Positions 25,432-33,464 of a DNA stretch of 64,000 nucleotides are shown here, one piece after another (position 1 is the first letter of the stretch; every line of letters begins with the position of its first letter). The stretch covers positions 1,150,501-1,214,500 of the forward strand of contig JALJCR010000001.1 of NCBI GenBank assembly GCA_022953095.1. The letters run 5' to 3'. The notes beneath the pieces were generated by a model that was given only the letters and a program-made list of their open reading frames with translations, had not been told where the DNA came from and made no database searches. The translations under genes and the position numbers were made by a program. The DNA is from Qipengyuania sp. ABI-127-1. GTDB taxonomy: Bacteria > Pseudomonadota > Alphaproteobacteria > Sphingomonadales > Sphingomonadaceae.

Positions 25432-25509
25432 CGTCATCCCAGCGAAAGCTGGGATCGTTCCCAGTCTCGCGCGATTTTGAAAGCGATCCCAGCTTTCGCT
25501 GGGATGACG
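25432..25509. repeat. Long inverted repeat, perfect 26-bp arms
   Basis: The arms 25432-25457 and 25484-25509 are exact reverse complements with a 26-base centre. Each arm contains its own hairpin, ATCCCAGCGAAAGCTGGGAT. It begins one base after the miaB stop and lies 90 bases before phoH. Confidence 0.85.
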
Positions 25510-25599
25510 GAAACATGACTTTCCACCGTCATCTCACCGCTCGCAACTTGCACCCCCGACAGCGAGGCTTACATTCCGACTCGCAAGCGAAAGGAGCAT

Positions 25600-26631
25600 A
25601 TGGCTCGCAAACCCGCACAGAAGGACGCCACTGCCTTCACCCCGCCGCCGTCCCCGCAGCGCGAAGTCCGCCGGGCACAGGTCGATATCAGTTTCGACAA
25701 TCAGAGCCTGCTCGGGCCGCTGTTCGGTCAGTTCGATGCGAACCTCGTCCAGGTGGAAAACCGTCTCGGCGTGTTTATCGCGGCGCGCGGTAACGAGCTG
25801 CACATAGAAGGGCCGGAAGACAGCGTCGCCCGCGCGCGCGACGTGTTGAAGGCAATGTATGACAAGCTCGCCATCGGGCAGGATCTCGATCAGGGCGCGA
25901 TCGAGGCGCTGATCGCCATGTCGGACGAGCCCACGCTCGACGGCATTGTCGACGCCGAGCCCAAGGGGCCGCCGATCATGATCCGTACGCGGCGCAAGAC
26001 GATCGTGCCGCGTAGCGCGATGCAGGCCGTCTATATGCGCAGCCTCGTGCGGGACGACATCATTTTCGCGCTGGGCCCGGCAGGCACGGGCAAGACCTAT
26101 CTCGCGGTCGCGCAAGCGGTCAGCCAGCTCATCAGCGGCAGTGTGCAACGTTTGATTCTGTCGCGGCCGGCGGTGGAGGCGGGCGAAAAGCTTGGCTTCC
26201 TGCCCGGCGACATGAAGGAAAAGGTCGATCCCTATCTGCGCCCGCTTTACGACGCGCTTTACGATTGCATGCCGCCCGAACAGGTCGAACGGCGGCTGGC
26301 CTCGGGCGAGATCGAGATCGCGCCGATCGCCTTCATGCGCGGCCGGACGCTCGCCGATGCCTTCGTGATCCTCGACGAAGCGCAGAACACCACGCGCGAG
26401 CAGATGAAGATGTTCCTCACCCGCTTCGGCCAGAACAGCCGCATGGTTATCTGCGGCGATCCGCGCCAGGTCGACATCCCCGGCGGCGATGGCATGAGCG
26501 GGCTGGCCGATGCGGTCGGCAAGCTGGAGGGGGTCGAGGGCTTCGGCACCATCCGCTTCACCGCTGCCGATGTCGTGCGCCATCCGATCGTCGGGCGGAT
26601 CGTGGAGGCCTACGAAGGGCCGAGCGCCTGA
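25600..26631 (+). CDS. PhoH-like ATPase
   Basis: A 343-residue P-loop ATPase of the PhoH/YbeZ family, associated with ribosome and RNA maturation through its partner YbeY. An N-terminal KH-like region (~25-110) precedes Walker A GPAGTGKT (159-166) and Walker [10 protein letters not shown] (255-263); GDPRQVDIP follows as sensor. AAAGGAGCAT precedes the ATG. It sits between miaB and ybeY, matching the ybeZ-ybeY arrangement of other proteobacteria. Confidence 0.95.
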   Translation: MARKPAQKDATAFTPPPSPQREVRRAQVDISFDNQSLLGPLFGQFDANLVQVENRLGVFIAARGNELHIEGPEDSVARARDVLKAMYDKLAIGQDLDQGAIEALIAMSDEPTLDGIVDAEPKGPPIMIRTRRKTIVPRSAMQAVYMRSLVRDDIIFALGPAGTGKTYLAVAQAVSQLISGSVQRLILSRPAVEAGEKLGFLPGDMKEKVDPYLRPLYDALYDCMPPEQVERRLASGEIEIAPIAFMRGRTLADAFVILDEAQNTTREQMKMFLTRFGQNSRMVICGDPRQVDIPGGDGMSGLADAVGKLEGVEGFGTIRFTAADVVRHPIVGRIVEAYEGPSA

Positions 26632-26640
26632 TGTAGACCG

Positions 26641-26708
26641 CCGTTCGTGTCGAGCGAAGTCGAGACACGTCTGCGCCAACGGTTCTCGACTTCGCTCGAA
26701 CCGAACGG
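26641..26708. repeat. Long inverted repeat, 25-bp arms with two mismatches
   Basis: The arms 26641-26665 and 26684-26708 match as reverse complements at 23 of 25 positions and are built on GTCGAGCGAAGTCGAG. It fills almost the whole gap between phoH and ybeY; its right arm ends three bases before the ybeY start codon, so any hairpin would lie over the ribosome-binding region. Confidence 0.8.
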
Positions 26709-26711
26709 ATT

Positions 26712-27203
26712 TTGGAATTGGACCTTGATATCGACATCGATAGCTGGCCGCAGGGCGACTGGGCAGCGCTTGTCGAGCGCGCCAGTGACGCCGCGGCCGG
26801 GGTCGAGCCTGCGCTCGCCAATCCACGGCTGACCGCGTCAGTGCTGCTTACCAGCGACGAGGACGTCCACGAACTCAACAGGGAATGGCGCGGCAAGGAC
26901 AAGCCGACCAATGTGCTGTCCTTTCCCATGCTCGAGCGCGAGGAATTGCTCGATCTTGCGGCTGAAGGGCCGCCCGAAATGCTCGGCGATCTGGCATTGG
27001 CGCATGAAACCTGTGCCCGCGAGGCCGCGGAAAAGGGCATCGCCCTCGAAGACCACGCCGCGCACCTGATCGTCCACGGCCTGCTCCATCTCGCCGGACA
27101 CGACCATGTCGATTCCGACGCCCAGGCCGAGGCGATGGAAGCGCTGGAAATCGCGGCGCTTGCAAAACTGGGTATCGCCGACCCATATGGGGACCGCAAC
27201 TGA
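26712..27203 (+). CDS. ybeY: Endoribonuclease YbeY (rRNA maturation factor)
   Basis: YbeY is a metal-dependent RNase that helps mature the 16S rRNA 3' end and monitors 70S quality. The 163-residue protein carries the three metal His residues in HGLLHLAGHDH (His122, His126, His132) and the fold core RGKDKPTNVLSFP. The start is a TTG at 26712 (a second TTG two codons later is possible); the ribosome-binding site is weak and abuts an inverted repeat. It follows phoH and precedes a CorC-like gene. Confidence 0.94.
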   Translation: MELDLDIDIDSWPQGDWAALVERASDAAAGVEPALANPRLTASVLLTSDEDVHELNREWRGKDKPTNVLSFPMLEREELLDLAAEGPPEMLGDLALAHETCAREAAEKGIALEDHAAHLIVHGLLHLAGHDHVDSDAQAEAMEALEIAALAKLGIADPYGDRN

Positions 27204-27224
27204 ACGGAGCACAATGTCAGGGCC

Positions 27225-28145
27225 ATGCCCGATTCGTCATCACCCGCGGGAGACGCGGAGAGTAGCAGCGGGCTGATGCTCGCAATCCGGAAATTCTTCG
27301 ACCCCGATTACGGCGAACGCTCGCTGCGTGCGCAGCTCGAAGAAGCGATCGACGAGCACGAGGAGGGCGAAAACGGCGACGATGTCCCCGAGCACAGCGG
27401 TACCGGCGACCTGTCGCTGGTCGAGCGGCAGATGCTGCGCAACCTGCTCCACTTCTCCGAGCACGACGCCGACGACGTGGCCGTGCCGCGCGGCGAAATC
27501 ATCGCGATGAACGCCAATGCGAGCTGGGACGAGCTGGTCGAGACTTTCGCCGAGCACGGCCATTCGCGCATGCCCGTCTATCGCGAGCAGCTCGACGATG
27601 TGATCGGCATGATCCACATCAAGGATGTCTTCACTATCCTGGCGCGCGAACAGACCCCGCCCAAGGACTGGACCGTGCTGATGCGTCAGCCGCTTTATGT
27701 GCCGCAGACGCGCAATGCGCTCGACGTGCTGGCAGACATGCGCGCGCAGCGCATGCACCTGGCGGTCGTGGTAGATGAGTTCTCGGGTACCGACGGGATC
27801 ATCACGATCGAGGATCTGGTCGAGGAAATCGTCGGCGAGATCGAGGACGAGCATGACGAGACGCCCGAGGAATGGATCGTCGATATCGGCGAGGGGATGT
27901 GGGACTGCGATGCCCGCGCCGAGCTCGATGATGTTGCGGAGAAGGTTTCTCCCGCGCTCGCCGAGGTCGAGGAATCCGTCGATACGCTGGGCGGGCTGGC
28001 CTTCGTGCTGGCCGAACAGGTGCCCCAGACCGGCCGAGTGCTCGAGCACAAGAGCGGCTGGCGGATCGAGGTCACCGATGGAGACGAGACCCATGTGAAG
28101 CGGTTGCGCTTGCACGCGCCGGAGGAAGCGACACCCCCGGCCTGA
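27225..28145 (+). CDS. CBS-domain protein of the CorC/HlyC family
   Basis: A 306-residue cytoplasmic protein with two CBS domains (~95-220) and a C-terminal transporter-associated CorC_HlyC domain (~225-300). It lacks the DUF21 membrane domain, as do E. coli CorC/YbeX proteins. Markers are GEIIAMNANASWDELVETF, HSRMPVYREQLDDVIGMIH and the FSGTDGIITIEDLVEEIVGE segment (20 residues). YbeX is tied to ribosome metabolism and Mg2+/Co2+ homeostasis. It ends the miaB-phoH-ybeY-corC run. Confidence 0.93.
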   Translation: MPDSSSPAGDAESSSGLMLAIRKFFDPDYGERSLRAQLEEAIDEHEEGENGDDVPEHSGTGDLSLVERQMLRNLLHFSEHDADDVAVPRGEIIAMNANASWDELVETFAEHGHSRMPVYREQLDDVIGMIHIKDVFTILAREQTPPKDWTVLMRQPLYVPQTRNALDVLADMRAQRMHLAVVVDEFSGTDGIITIEDLVEEIVGEIEDEHDETPEEWIVDIGEGMWDCDARAELDDVAEKVSPALAEVEESVDTLGGLAFVLAEQVPQTGRVLEHKSGWRIEVTDGDETHVKRLRLHAPEEATPPA

Positions 28146-28152
28146 CGGCTGT

Positions 28153-28166
28153 TGCAGATTTCTGCA
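28153..28166. promoter_or_regulatory. Palindrome upstream of the LysR-type gene
   Basis: TGCAGA-TT-TCTGCA is a perfect 6+6 palindrome with a two-base centre, 47 bases before the LysR-type start codon. It is a candidate operator for autoregulation, although classical LysR sites (T-N11-A) differ. Confidence 0.35.
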
Positions 28167-28213
28167 CATTCTCCCTCGACACGTGCATCGCGCGCTCATA
28201 GCGTGCAAGCGTC

Positions 28214-29098
28214 ATGGCAACGCGTCGTCTTCCTCCCCTGCGCGCTCTCGAAGCTTTCGTGCGCACCGTGCGTCTCGGTTCCGCGCGCGCGGCGGCCGAA
28301 GAGCTCGGCCTCAGCCCATCGGCGCTGTCACGACGGATCGGCAACCTCGAGGAATTCGTCGGCAAGAAGCTGTTTACGCGGGCGCGTCAGGCAATGCAGT
28401 TGACCGATGACGGACATGCGTTTTTCGAGGCCGTGAACCCGCAACTGGAAGCGCTGGCGCGGGCGGTGGAAAGCCAATCGGACAATCTGTCGCTGCTGAG
28501 ATTGCATTTGGGGGTTTTGCCGCTGTTCGGCACACAACGTCTGTTTCCGCGACTTGGCGAATTGCGTGAGCGGCATCCTCTCTTGCATATCGACATCGAC
28601 ACCGGGGCGCATCTGGAAGACCGCGTTGGCGATGTGCTCGATGCGGCGATCATCCTTTCGCGCGGCCCGTCACGCGGGTTGCATGCCGTTCGGCTCGACT
28701 ACAACAAAGTCCATGCAATCTGCAGCCGGGACCTGGCCGAGCGGATCGGCCCGGAACCCGATGCGGACAGGCTTTCGCGGCAGACGTTCCTGATCCACAA
28801 CGAACTGTCCGAAAGCTTCACCGCCTGGCGCGCGGAGATCGGCTTGCCAGAATTGGAGCCGGCAGCGATCGACCATTTCGATTCGGGCCAGATCATGCTG
28901 GAAGCGGCCGCCCAGGGGCTCGGCATTGCGATCATGCATGATGACCACATGCGCCGGGCAGCGGACAACCGATTGGCGACATTGTTCAACGTCGAGGTCG
29001 AAAGTCCTTACAGCTACTGGTTCATCTGCAAGCCCACGGCGCTGGAAGAGCGTCCGGTCCGCCTGTTCCACGACTGGCTGGTAAAGGCCGAGCTTTAG
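28214..29098 (+). CDS. LysR-family transcriptional regulator
   Basis: A 294-residue regulator with an N-terminal winged HTH (LRALEAFVRTVRLGSARAAA, then EELGLSPSALSRRIGNLEEF) and a periplasmic-binding-protein-like effector domain from about residue 95. The pattern resembles the GcvA subgroup. Unlike many LysR genes it is not divergent from a target; the neighbouring plsC is convergent. Effector and targets are unknown. Confidence 0.92.
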   Translation: MATRRLPPLRALEAFVRTVRLGSARAAAEELGLSPSALSRRIGNLEEFVGKKLFTRARQAMQLTDDGHAFFEAVNPQLEALARAVESQSDNLSLLRLHLGVLPLFGTQRLFPRLGELRERHPLLHIDIDTGAHLEDRVGDVLDAAIILSRGPSRGLHAVRLDYNKVHAICSRDLAERIGPEPDADRLSRQTFLIHNELSESFTAWRAEIGLPELEPAAIDHFDSGQIMLEAAAQGLGIAIMHDDHMRRAADNRLATLFNVEVESPYSYWFICKPTALEERPVRLFHDWLVKAEL

Positions 29099-29104
29099 GG
29101 CCGC

Positions 29105-30001
29105 TTACAGGTCGGTCGGTTGGGGCCGGTATTGGACTGCTTCGACCACATGCTGAAAGTTGCGCAGTGGCTTGCCGAGATTGGTCACGAGCTGCTTCTC
29201 GATCTCTTCGCGAGCTTTAGCCGCTATCGCCTTGCGTCCGTGATAATCGGCCGGACTGAAGGGGTCGAGATAGTGGAGCGTCAGAGGAAAGCTGCCCCGG
29301 CGCGCCATGATCCGCTTTGCATTGTGCAGGCCGCTTTCCTGACCAACCCAGCCGATTTCTTCCGAATGCTCGCCGTAATCGAGCACTACGGGCTGAACCA
29401 TTACCCCCGGAGGTGGCGGCTCGAGTACCGAGATCATGCTGGACTTGAACGGCAAGAGCGAATGGCCGTCCGTCACCGTGCCCTCGGGGAATATGGTCAC
29501 CGACCAGTTATCGGCCAGGGCCTCTTTGAGTGCATTGATCTGTTCCGCCACACCCACGCGGTTCTCCCGCTTGACGAAAACGGTGCGGTTCAGACCGCAC
29601 AGCCAGCCGATCACCGGCACGTCCGATAATTCCTGCTTGGCCACGAACGCGGTGCCGCTGGCTCCAGCCATGCTGAGAATATCGATCCAGCTTATGTGAT
29701 TGGCGATGAAGAAGACATCGCGCCGCAACGGTGTGCCCACAATCGTCACCCGCGCGCCGACTATCCATGCGGTATAGCGCAGGAAGAGCATGGGCATCGG
29801 CGAGCCATAGGCGAATACGCGGTAAAGATAGTGCAGCGGCACCAGCGCACCGAGCAGAACGAGGATGGCGAGGGTGCGAAGGATGAACCGCGCCCAGCCC
29901 GCTACGGTCAGCGGGACGGTTTCTCCCCGGGCTGCCGCCAGCCGTCGTGCCGTGTATTTTGCGAGCCGACGTTCAGTCTTCGCGGTCGAGGCGGACGCCA
30001 T
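29105..30001 (-). CDS. plsC: 1-acyl-sn-glycerol-3-phosphate acyltransferase
   Basis: PlsC acylates lysophosphatidate to phosphatidate. The 298-residue inner-membrane protein has one clear hydrophobic segment (~38-62), the acyltransferase motif NHISWID (His102, Asp107) and the glycerol-phosphate motif FPEGT (171-175). The N-terminal 35 residues are basic. Its start lies inside the end of fur (29-base overlap), so translation is probably coupled to that gene. Other lysophospholipid acyltransferases share these motifs, so the exact acceptor is inferred. Confidence 0.9.
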   Translation of the reverse strand: MASASTAKTERRLAKYTARRLAAARGETVPLTVAGWARFILRTLAILVLLGALVPLHYLYRVFAYGSPMPMLFLRYTAWIVGARVTIVGTPLRRDVFFIANHISWIDILSMAGASGTAFVAKQELSDVPVIGWLCGLNRTVFVKRENRVGVAEQINALKEALADNWSVTIFPEGTVTDGHSLLPFKSSMISVLEPPPPGVMVQPVVLDYGEHSEEIGWVGQESGLHNAKRIMARRGSFPLTLHYLDPFSPADYHGRKAIAAKAREEIEKQLVTNLGKPLRNFQHVVEAVQYRPQPTDL

Positions 30002-30410
30002 ACAGTTCCAGCCGGTGATCAACCAGACGATAGCCGAGCTTGGCGGCGATCTGTTTTTGCAGCGCTTCGATTTCCGGATCGACGAACTCGATCACCTTGC
30101 CGCTTTCGACGTCGATAAGATGGTCGTGATGCGCTTCGGGCGCCGCCTCGTAACGGGCACGCCCGTCGCCGAAGTCGTGGCGGTCGAGTATTCCCGCCTC
30201 TTCGAACAGGCGGACCGTGCGGTAAACGGTCGCGATCGAGATGCCGGAATCGATCTTATTCGCCCGCTCATGCAACAGTTCGACATCGGGGTGGTCGTCG
30301 CTTTCCGACAGCACGCGCGCAATAACCCGGCGCTGCTCGGTTATGCGCAGCCCCTTATCGGCACATAATTGTTCGAGATCGATTCTCTGGTGCAATTTGG
30401 CTTCCCGCAT
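29973..30410 (-). CDS. fur: Fur-family metalloregulator without structural-zinc cysteines
   Basis: A 145-residue Fur-type repressor. The winged helix includes GLRITEQRRVIARVL and the recognition helix SGISIATVYRTVRLF (55-69); HHDH (94-97) supplies metal ligands. Where E. coli Fur has CxxC after HHDHLI, this protein reads DVESG, so the structural zinc site is missing, as in many alphaproteobacterial Fur/Mur proteins; it may respond to Mn or Fe. The start codon lies just beyond the mucR terminator. plsC is coupled downstream. Confidence 0.92.
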   Translation of the reverse strand: MREAKLHQRIDLEQLCADKGLRITEQRRVIARVLSESDDHPDVELLHERANKIDSGISIATVYRTVRLFEEAGILDRHDFGDGRARYEAAPEAHHDHLIDVESGKVIEFVDPEIEALQKQIAAKLGYRLVDHRLELYGVRLDRED

Positions 30411-30411
30411 G

Positions 30412-30445
30412 AAAAACGCCCCGCACCCTTACCGGGCCGGAGCGT
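30412..30445 (-). terminator. Intrinsic terminator of mucR
   Basis: Read on the minus strand, an 8-bp stem (ACGCTCCG with CGGGGCGT, one G-T pair; 30438-30445 and 30416-30423) closes a 14-base loop and runs into five Ts (30416-30412). It lies 26 bases after the mucR stop and two bases before the fur start codon. Confidence 0.7.
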
Positions 30446-30470
30446 CTTCCTCAAGGTGATCGCGAAGGCT

Positions 30471-30911
30471 TTAGTCAGCCTTCTTCTTACGACCGCGCTT
30501 CTGGCCCGGTTTGCGGCCGAGGCCGATTTTGACTGCCAGATCGCGGCGGGTCGCCGCATAGTCGGGGGCGACCATCGGGTAGTCGGCCGAAAGATTCCAG
30601 CGCGCGCGATACTCATCCGGTGTCAGACCATGTTCAGTCGACAAGTGACGCTTGAGCATCTTCATCTTCTTGCCGCAGTCGAGGCAGACGAGATGATCCT
30701 TCTTTACGGAAGAACGGATCGAAACGGCCGGTTCGGGGACTTCTTCGGCAGCGCCACCGCTGGGATCCAGTCCCGACAGGGCCGAATAGACGTTGCTAAT
30801 CAAGGTCGGGACTTCATCAACATCGACATTGTTGTTACTTACATGTGCCGCGACAATGTCCGAAGTTAGAGTGATTAGAGTCTCAGTCATGTCGGTATCG
30901 AAATCTTGCAT
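30471..30911 (-). CDS. mucR: MucR/Ros-type zinc-finger transcriptional regulator
   Basis: A 146-residue regulator of the prokaryotic Ros/MucR family, H-NS-like silencers that control surface polysaccharide, motility and cell-cycle genes. The zinc finger is Cys76-X2-Cys79-X9-His89-X4-His94, followed by the GLTPDEYRARWNLSADYPMV signature (20 residues) and a Lys/Arg-rich tail. The N-terminal ~45 residues would mediate oligomerisation. I keep the Met at 30911 (AGAAGG upstream) over the internal Met at codon 8. It has its own promoter and terminator and an AT-rich upstream region suited to autorepression. Confidence 0.95.
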   Translation of the reverse strand: MQDFDTDMTETLITLTSDIVAAHVSNNNVDVDEVPTLISNVYSALSGLDPSGGAAEEVPEPAVSIRSSVKKDHLVCLDCGKKMKMLKRHLSTEHGLTPDEYRARWNLSADYPMVAPDYAATRRDLAVKIGLGRKPGQKRGRKKKAD

Positions 30912-30968
30912 TAGACGGCCTTCTGAATTGCGTCGGATCGCTAGCTATGCGCCCTGTTCTATGTCTCT

Positions 30969-30996
30969 ATTGTATAAAACAGACAAGAAAATGCAA
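30969..30996 (-). promoter_or_regulatory. Promoter of mucR
   Basis: On the minus strand TTGCAT (30996-30991), a 16-base spacer and TACAAT (30974-30969) match the sigma-70 consensus well. Transcription would begin near 30962 and give a leader of about 50 bases. Confidence 0.65.
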
Positions 30997-31026
30997 TAAA
31001 TGATGTAAGTCGATATTTTGACGCAT

Positions 31027-31065
31027 TGCTACAACTTTTGTCGTTGTTTTGTCGCGCTGCTACAA
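31027..31065. repeat. Direct repeats in the AT-rich mucR upstream region
   Basis: TGCTACAA occurs at 31027-31034 and 31058-31065 (31 bases apart), and TTTTGTCG at 31036-31043 and 31047-31054 (11 bases apart). The second TGCTACAA overlaps the rimI stop. Spacings near whole helical turns fit cooperative protein binding, possibly by MucR itself. Confidence 0.4.
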
Positions 31066-31512
31066 GTTTCGGGCAAAGGTAATGGCATCGACCGTGGTCG
31101 AATCCAGGGTTCGGTAGTAAGCGCGCCGCTTTCCGATGGGTTCGAATCCGCAGCTGCGATAAAGTATTTCGGCGGGATTGTTGGCGCGCATTTCGAGAAA
31201 AACTCGTTCCGCGCCGGCGTCGCGTGCTGTATTCGCGAACATCTCGATCAACATGCGGCCTAACCCCCTGCCGCGCATCTCCGGGCGCACGGCGATCAGC
31301 AGCAACTCTTCCTCGCCGGGCGCGCGCCGGGCAAGGATGAAACCGGCTGCTTCGCTCCCGATTGCGGGCCGGTTCCCATACTCATCGATGAGGATCGCAT
31401 AGGTGTGCGACATGGCCAGAGAGTCGGCGACCTGCTGGCGTGTCCATGCCTCGCGCCAGAAAGGCTCGAAGGCGGCATCCATCACAGCCATGAGCTGATC
31501 GATCTCGCTCAT
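31060..31512 (-). CDS. rimI: Ribosomal-protein-alanine N-acetyltransferase (GNAT)
   Basis: A 150-residue GNAT acetyltransferase. The acetyl-CoA loop is RPEMRGRGLGRMLIE, preceded by the strand EELLLIAV, and the C-terminal AEILYRSCGFEPIGKRRAYY segment (20 residues) is typical of RimI, which acetylates the N-terminus of S18. It overlaps the tsaB stop by four bases (ATGA), the usual tsaB-rimI coupling. Confidence 0.92.
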   Translation of the reverse strand: MSEIDQLMAVMDAAFEPFWREAWTRQQVADSLAMSHTYAILIDEYGNRPAIGSEAAGFILARRAPGEEELLLIAVRPEMRGRGLGRMLIEMFANTARDAGAERVFLEMRANNPAEILYRSCGFEPIGKRRAYYRTLDSTTVDAITFARNL

Positions 31513-32120
31513 CGACCTGGCAGCTTGGCGTCGGGCGCCCGCCCGTAGAGCGGCGCGGTGCTGTCGCTCAAAAGGCTGGTTGGCACTTTCAGCGCGTGGC
31601 ATGCGTCAGGCAGCGCAACCGTGGGGGGGCTGGCCCCGGCTTGCAGGGCGAGCTCTTCCGCTTTCGAACCCGCCAAGACGGCGCGGAGATCACGGTTTGC
31701 CGCGACAGTCGGAGCGAGCGAGGCGACGGCATCGATGGGCAGGCCATCGCCCCCGAAGTCTTGGACGAACCATTCGCCATGGCCGCCATTCATACATACG
31801 GTGACACAAGCGTCGTTGTTGCCCCGCGCCATTGTGGCCACCAGGGCGAGCGTCGGGTATCCACGGACCCGAGCCTGCCAGGCGATCCCCAGCGCCCGTG
31901 CCACTGCCACGCCAATCCGCACCCCGGTAAAACTGCCCGGGCCGAGCGAGACACGTATCTCTTCCGCGCGGCCCCTATCGGGCAATTCGGCAATCATCGG
32001 GACGAGCCTTTCGGCATGACCGCGGCCGAGCACCTCATGCCGCGCATCGACAAGCGCGCCCTCTTCGAACAGCGCCACCGAGCAGGCTTCCGTTGCGGTT
32101 TCTATTGCCAATATGCGCAT
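31509..32120 (-). CDS. tsaB: tRNA threonylcarbamoyladenosine biosynthesis protein TsaB
   Basis: A 203-residue ASKHA-fold protein that scaffolds TsaD in making t6A37 of ANN-decoding tRNAs. ILAIETATEACSVALF at the start and RVSLGPGSFTGVRIGVAVAR (20 residues) are family signatures. The Met at 32120 fits the family N-terminus; no good ribosome-binding site is visible. It is translationally coupled to rimI. tsaD and tsaE are not in the window. Confidence 0.93.
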   Translation of the reverse strand: MRILAIETATEACSVALFEEGALVDARHEVLGRGHAERLVPMIAELPDRGRAEEIRVSLGPGSFTGVRIGVAVARALGIAWQARVRGYPTLALVATMARGNNDACVTVCMNGGHGEWFVQDFGGDGLPIDAVASLAPTVAANRDLRAVLAGSKAEELALQAGASPPTVALPDACHALKVPTSLLSDSTAPLYGRAPDAKLPGR

Positions 32121-32156
32121 GGGCGCGCACTGCCCCAGCAAGGGCGTGGCTGCAAG

Positions 32157-32741
32157 TCAGGCGATACGGTTGAAGATCTCGAAGTCGGGGCGCGGACTGC
32201 GATCGAAAATGCTTTTGGGATCGCCATAGCCGATCGAGCAGATGAAGTTGCTTCTATGCCTTGGGCTGTCGCCGAAAAAGGTTTTGTCGACCGCCGCGTT
32301 GTCGAATCCGGACATTGGCCCGCAGTCGAGCCCAAGTGCCCTGGCCGCGATCATCAAATAGGCACCCTGGAGCGAACTGTTGCGGAAGGCCCCTTCCTTG
32401 CGGCCCTCCTCGTCGCCCTCGAACCAGCTTTTCGCGTCGGTATGCGGAAAGAGCCAGGGCAGTTCCTCGTGGAAATCGATATCGTAGCCGATGATCGCCG
32501 TGACCGGTGCGGCCATGATCTTGTCGCGATTTCCTTCCGAGGCGCATTCGGCCAGTTTCGCCTTGGCGTCCTCGGATTTCACCCAGACGATCCGGGCAGG
32601 CTGCATGTTGGCCGAGGTCGGACCCATTTTCAGCAATTCGTAGATTTCCCGGATCTGCTCGTCGCTCACGGGCTTGTCGAGCCAGCCATTATAGCTGCGG
32701 GCGTCGCGGAAGATGAGGTCGAGCGCGTCGGCGGAAAGCAT
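32157..32741 (-). CDS. Malonic semialdehyde reductase-type nitroreductase (RutE/HadB-like)
   Basis: A 194-residue FMN-dependent nitroreductase-fold protein. [20 protein letters not shown] and [16 protein letters not shown] match the RutE/HadB subgroup, in which RutE reduces malonic semialdehyde from uracil breakdown. No other rut gene is nearby, so a pyrimidine-catabolic role is not supported by context. The Met at 32741 gives the usual family start. It lies between nfuA and tsaB on the same strand. Confidence 0.88.
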   Translation of the reverse strand: MLSADALDLIFRDARSYNGWLDKPVSDEQIREIYELLKMGPTSANMQPARIVWVKSEDAKAKLAECASEGNRDKIMAAPVTAIIGYDIDFHEELPWLFPHTDAKSWFEGDEEGRKEGAFRNSSLQGAYLMIAARALGLDCGPMSGFDNAAVDKTFFGDSPRHRSNFICSIGYGDPKSIFDRSPRPDFEIFNRIA

Positions 32742-32781
32742 GTCGGCCAAGGTCGGTTTTCCTTTGTTTGAATGAGAGAAG

Positions 32782-33363
32782 TCAGGCTGCGCGGACTTCA
32801 ACGACCTCGGGAACATAATGTTTCAGCAGGCCCTCGATCCCGTGCTTGAGCGTGGCGGTGGACGAAGGGCAGCCCGAGCATGCGCCCTGCATCTGCAGAT
32901 GAACCACGCCGTCGCGATAGCCGCGATACTGGATGTCGCCGCCATCACCCGCGACGGCCGGGCGGACACGGGTTTCCAGCAATTCGTTGATCTGCGCGAT
33001 GATGTCGGCATCCTCGTCGCGCTCTTCCACCAGCATGCCGTCCTCTTCCGGCGGAACCGCGATACCGCCCGCCGTACCGGGCGCGAACAGTGGCGCCTGC
33101 GACACGAAGTGATCGAGCAGGATAGCCAGAACCTGCGGCTTGAGATCGGTCCAGTTGACGCCAGGGGCAGCGGTCACGGTGACGAAATCGCTTCCGAAAA
33201 ACACATTCACGACCTCGCCGGTATCGAAGATCGCCTGCGCCAGTGGGCTGGCCTCGGCGGATTCCGGCGTGGCGAATTCGCGGGTCCCCTTGCTCATGAC
33301 CGGTTGGCCGGGCAGGAATTTGAGGCTCGCGGGATTGGGCGTGGTTTCGGTCTCGATGAACAT
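32782..33363 (-). CDS. nfuA: NfuA-type iron-sulfur cluster carrier
   Basis: A 193-residue [4Fe-4S] carrier. The N-terminal Nfu_N/HIRA-like domain (1-90) has [12 protein letters not shown]; the C-terminal NifU domain (~120-193) has [12 protein letters not shown] and the cluster ligands CSGC (Cys162, Cys165). It would deliver clusters to apo-enzymes such as MiaB (encoded at 24 kb), whose Nfu dependence is known in E. coli; the link here is inferred. Confidence 0.94.
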   Translation of the reverse strand: MFIETETTPNPASLKFLPGQPVMSKGTREFATPESAEASPLAQAIFDTGEVVNVFFGSDFVTVTAAPGVNWTDLKPQVLAILLDHFVSQAPLFAPGTAGGIAVPPEEDGMLVEERDEDADIIAQINELLETRVRPAVAGDGGDIQYRGYRDGVVHLQMQGACSGCPSSTATLKHGIEGLLKHYVPEVVEVRAA

Positions 33364-33464
33364 GGGTCACGATGTAGGAAGCGCGGGAAGCCGGGACAAG
33401 GAAGGATCGCTTGTCCATCGAACATTCACCTAGCCTTCACGCTTGGCCCGCCTATATGCCTTGC

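Noticed and set aside
30890..30911. The Met at 30890 as the start of mucR
   Set aside because: It has no ribosome-binding site, whereas the Met at 30911 has AGAAGG at good spacing. The shorter form still cannot be excluded.
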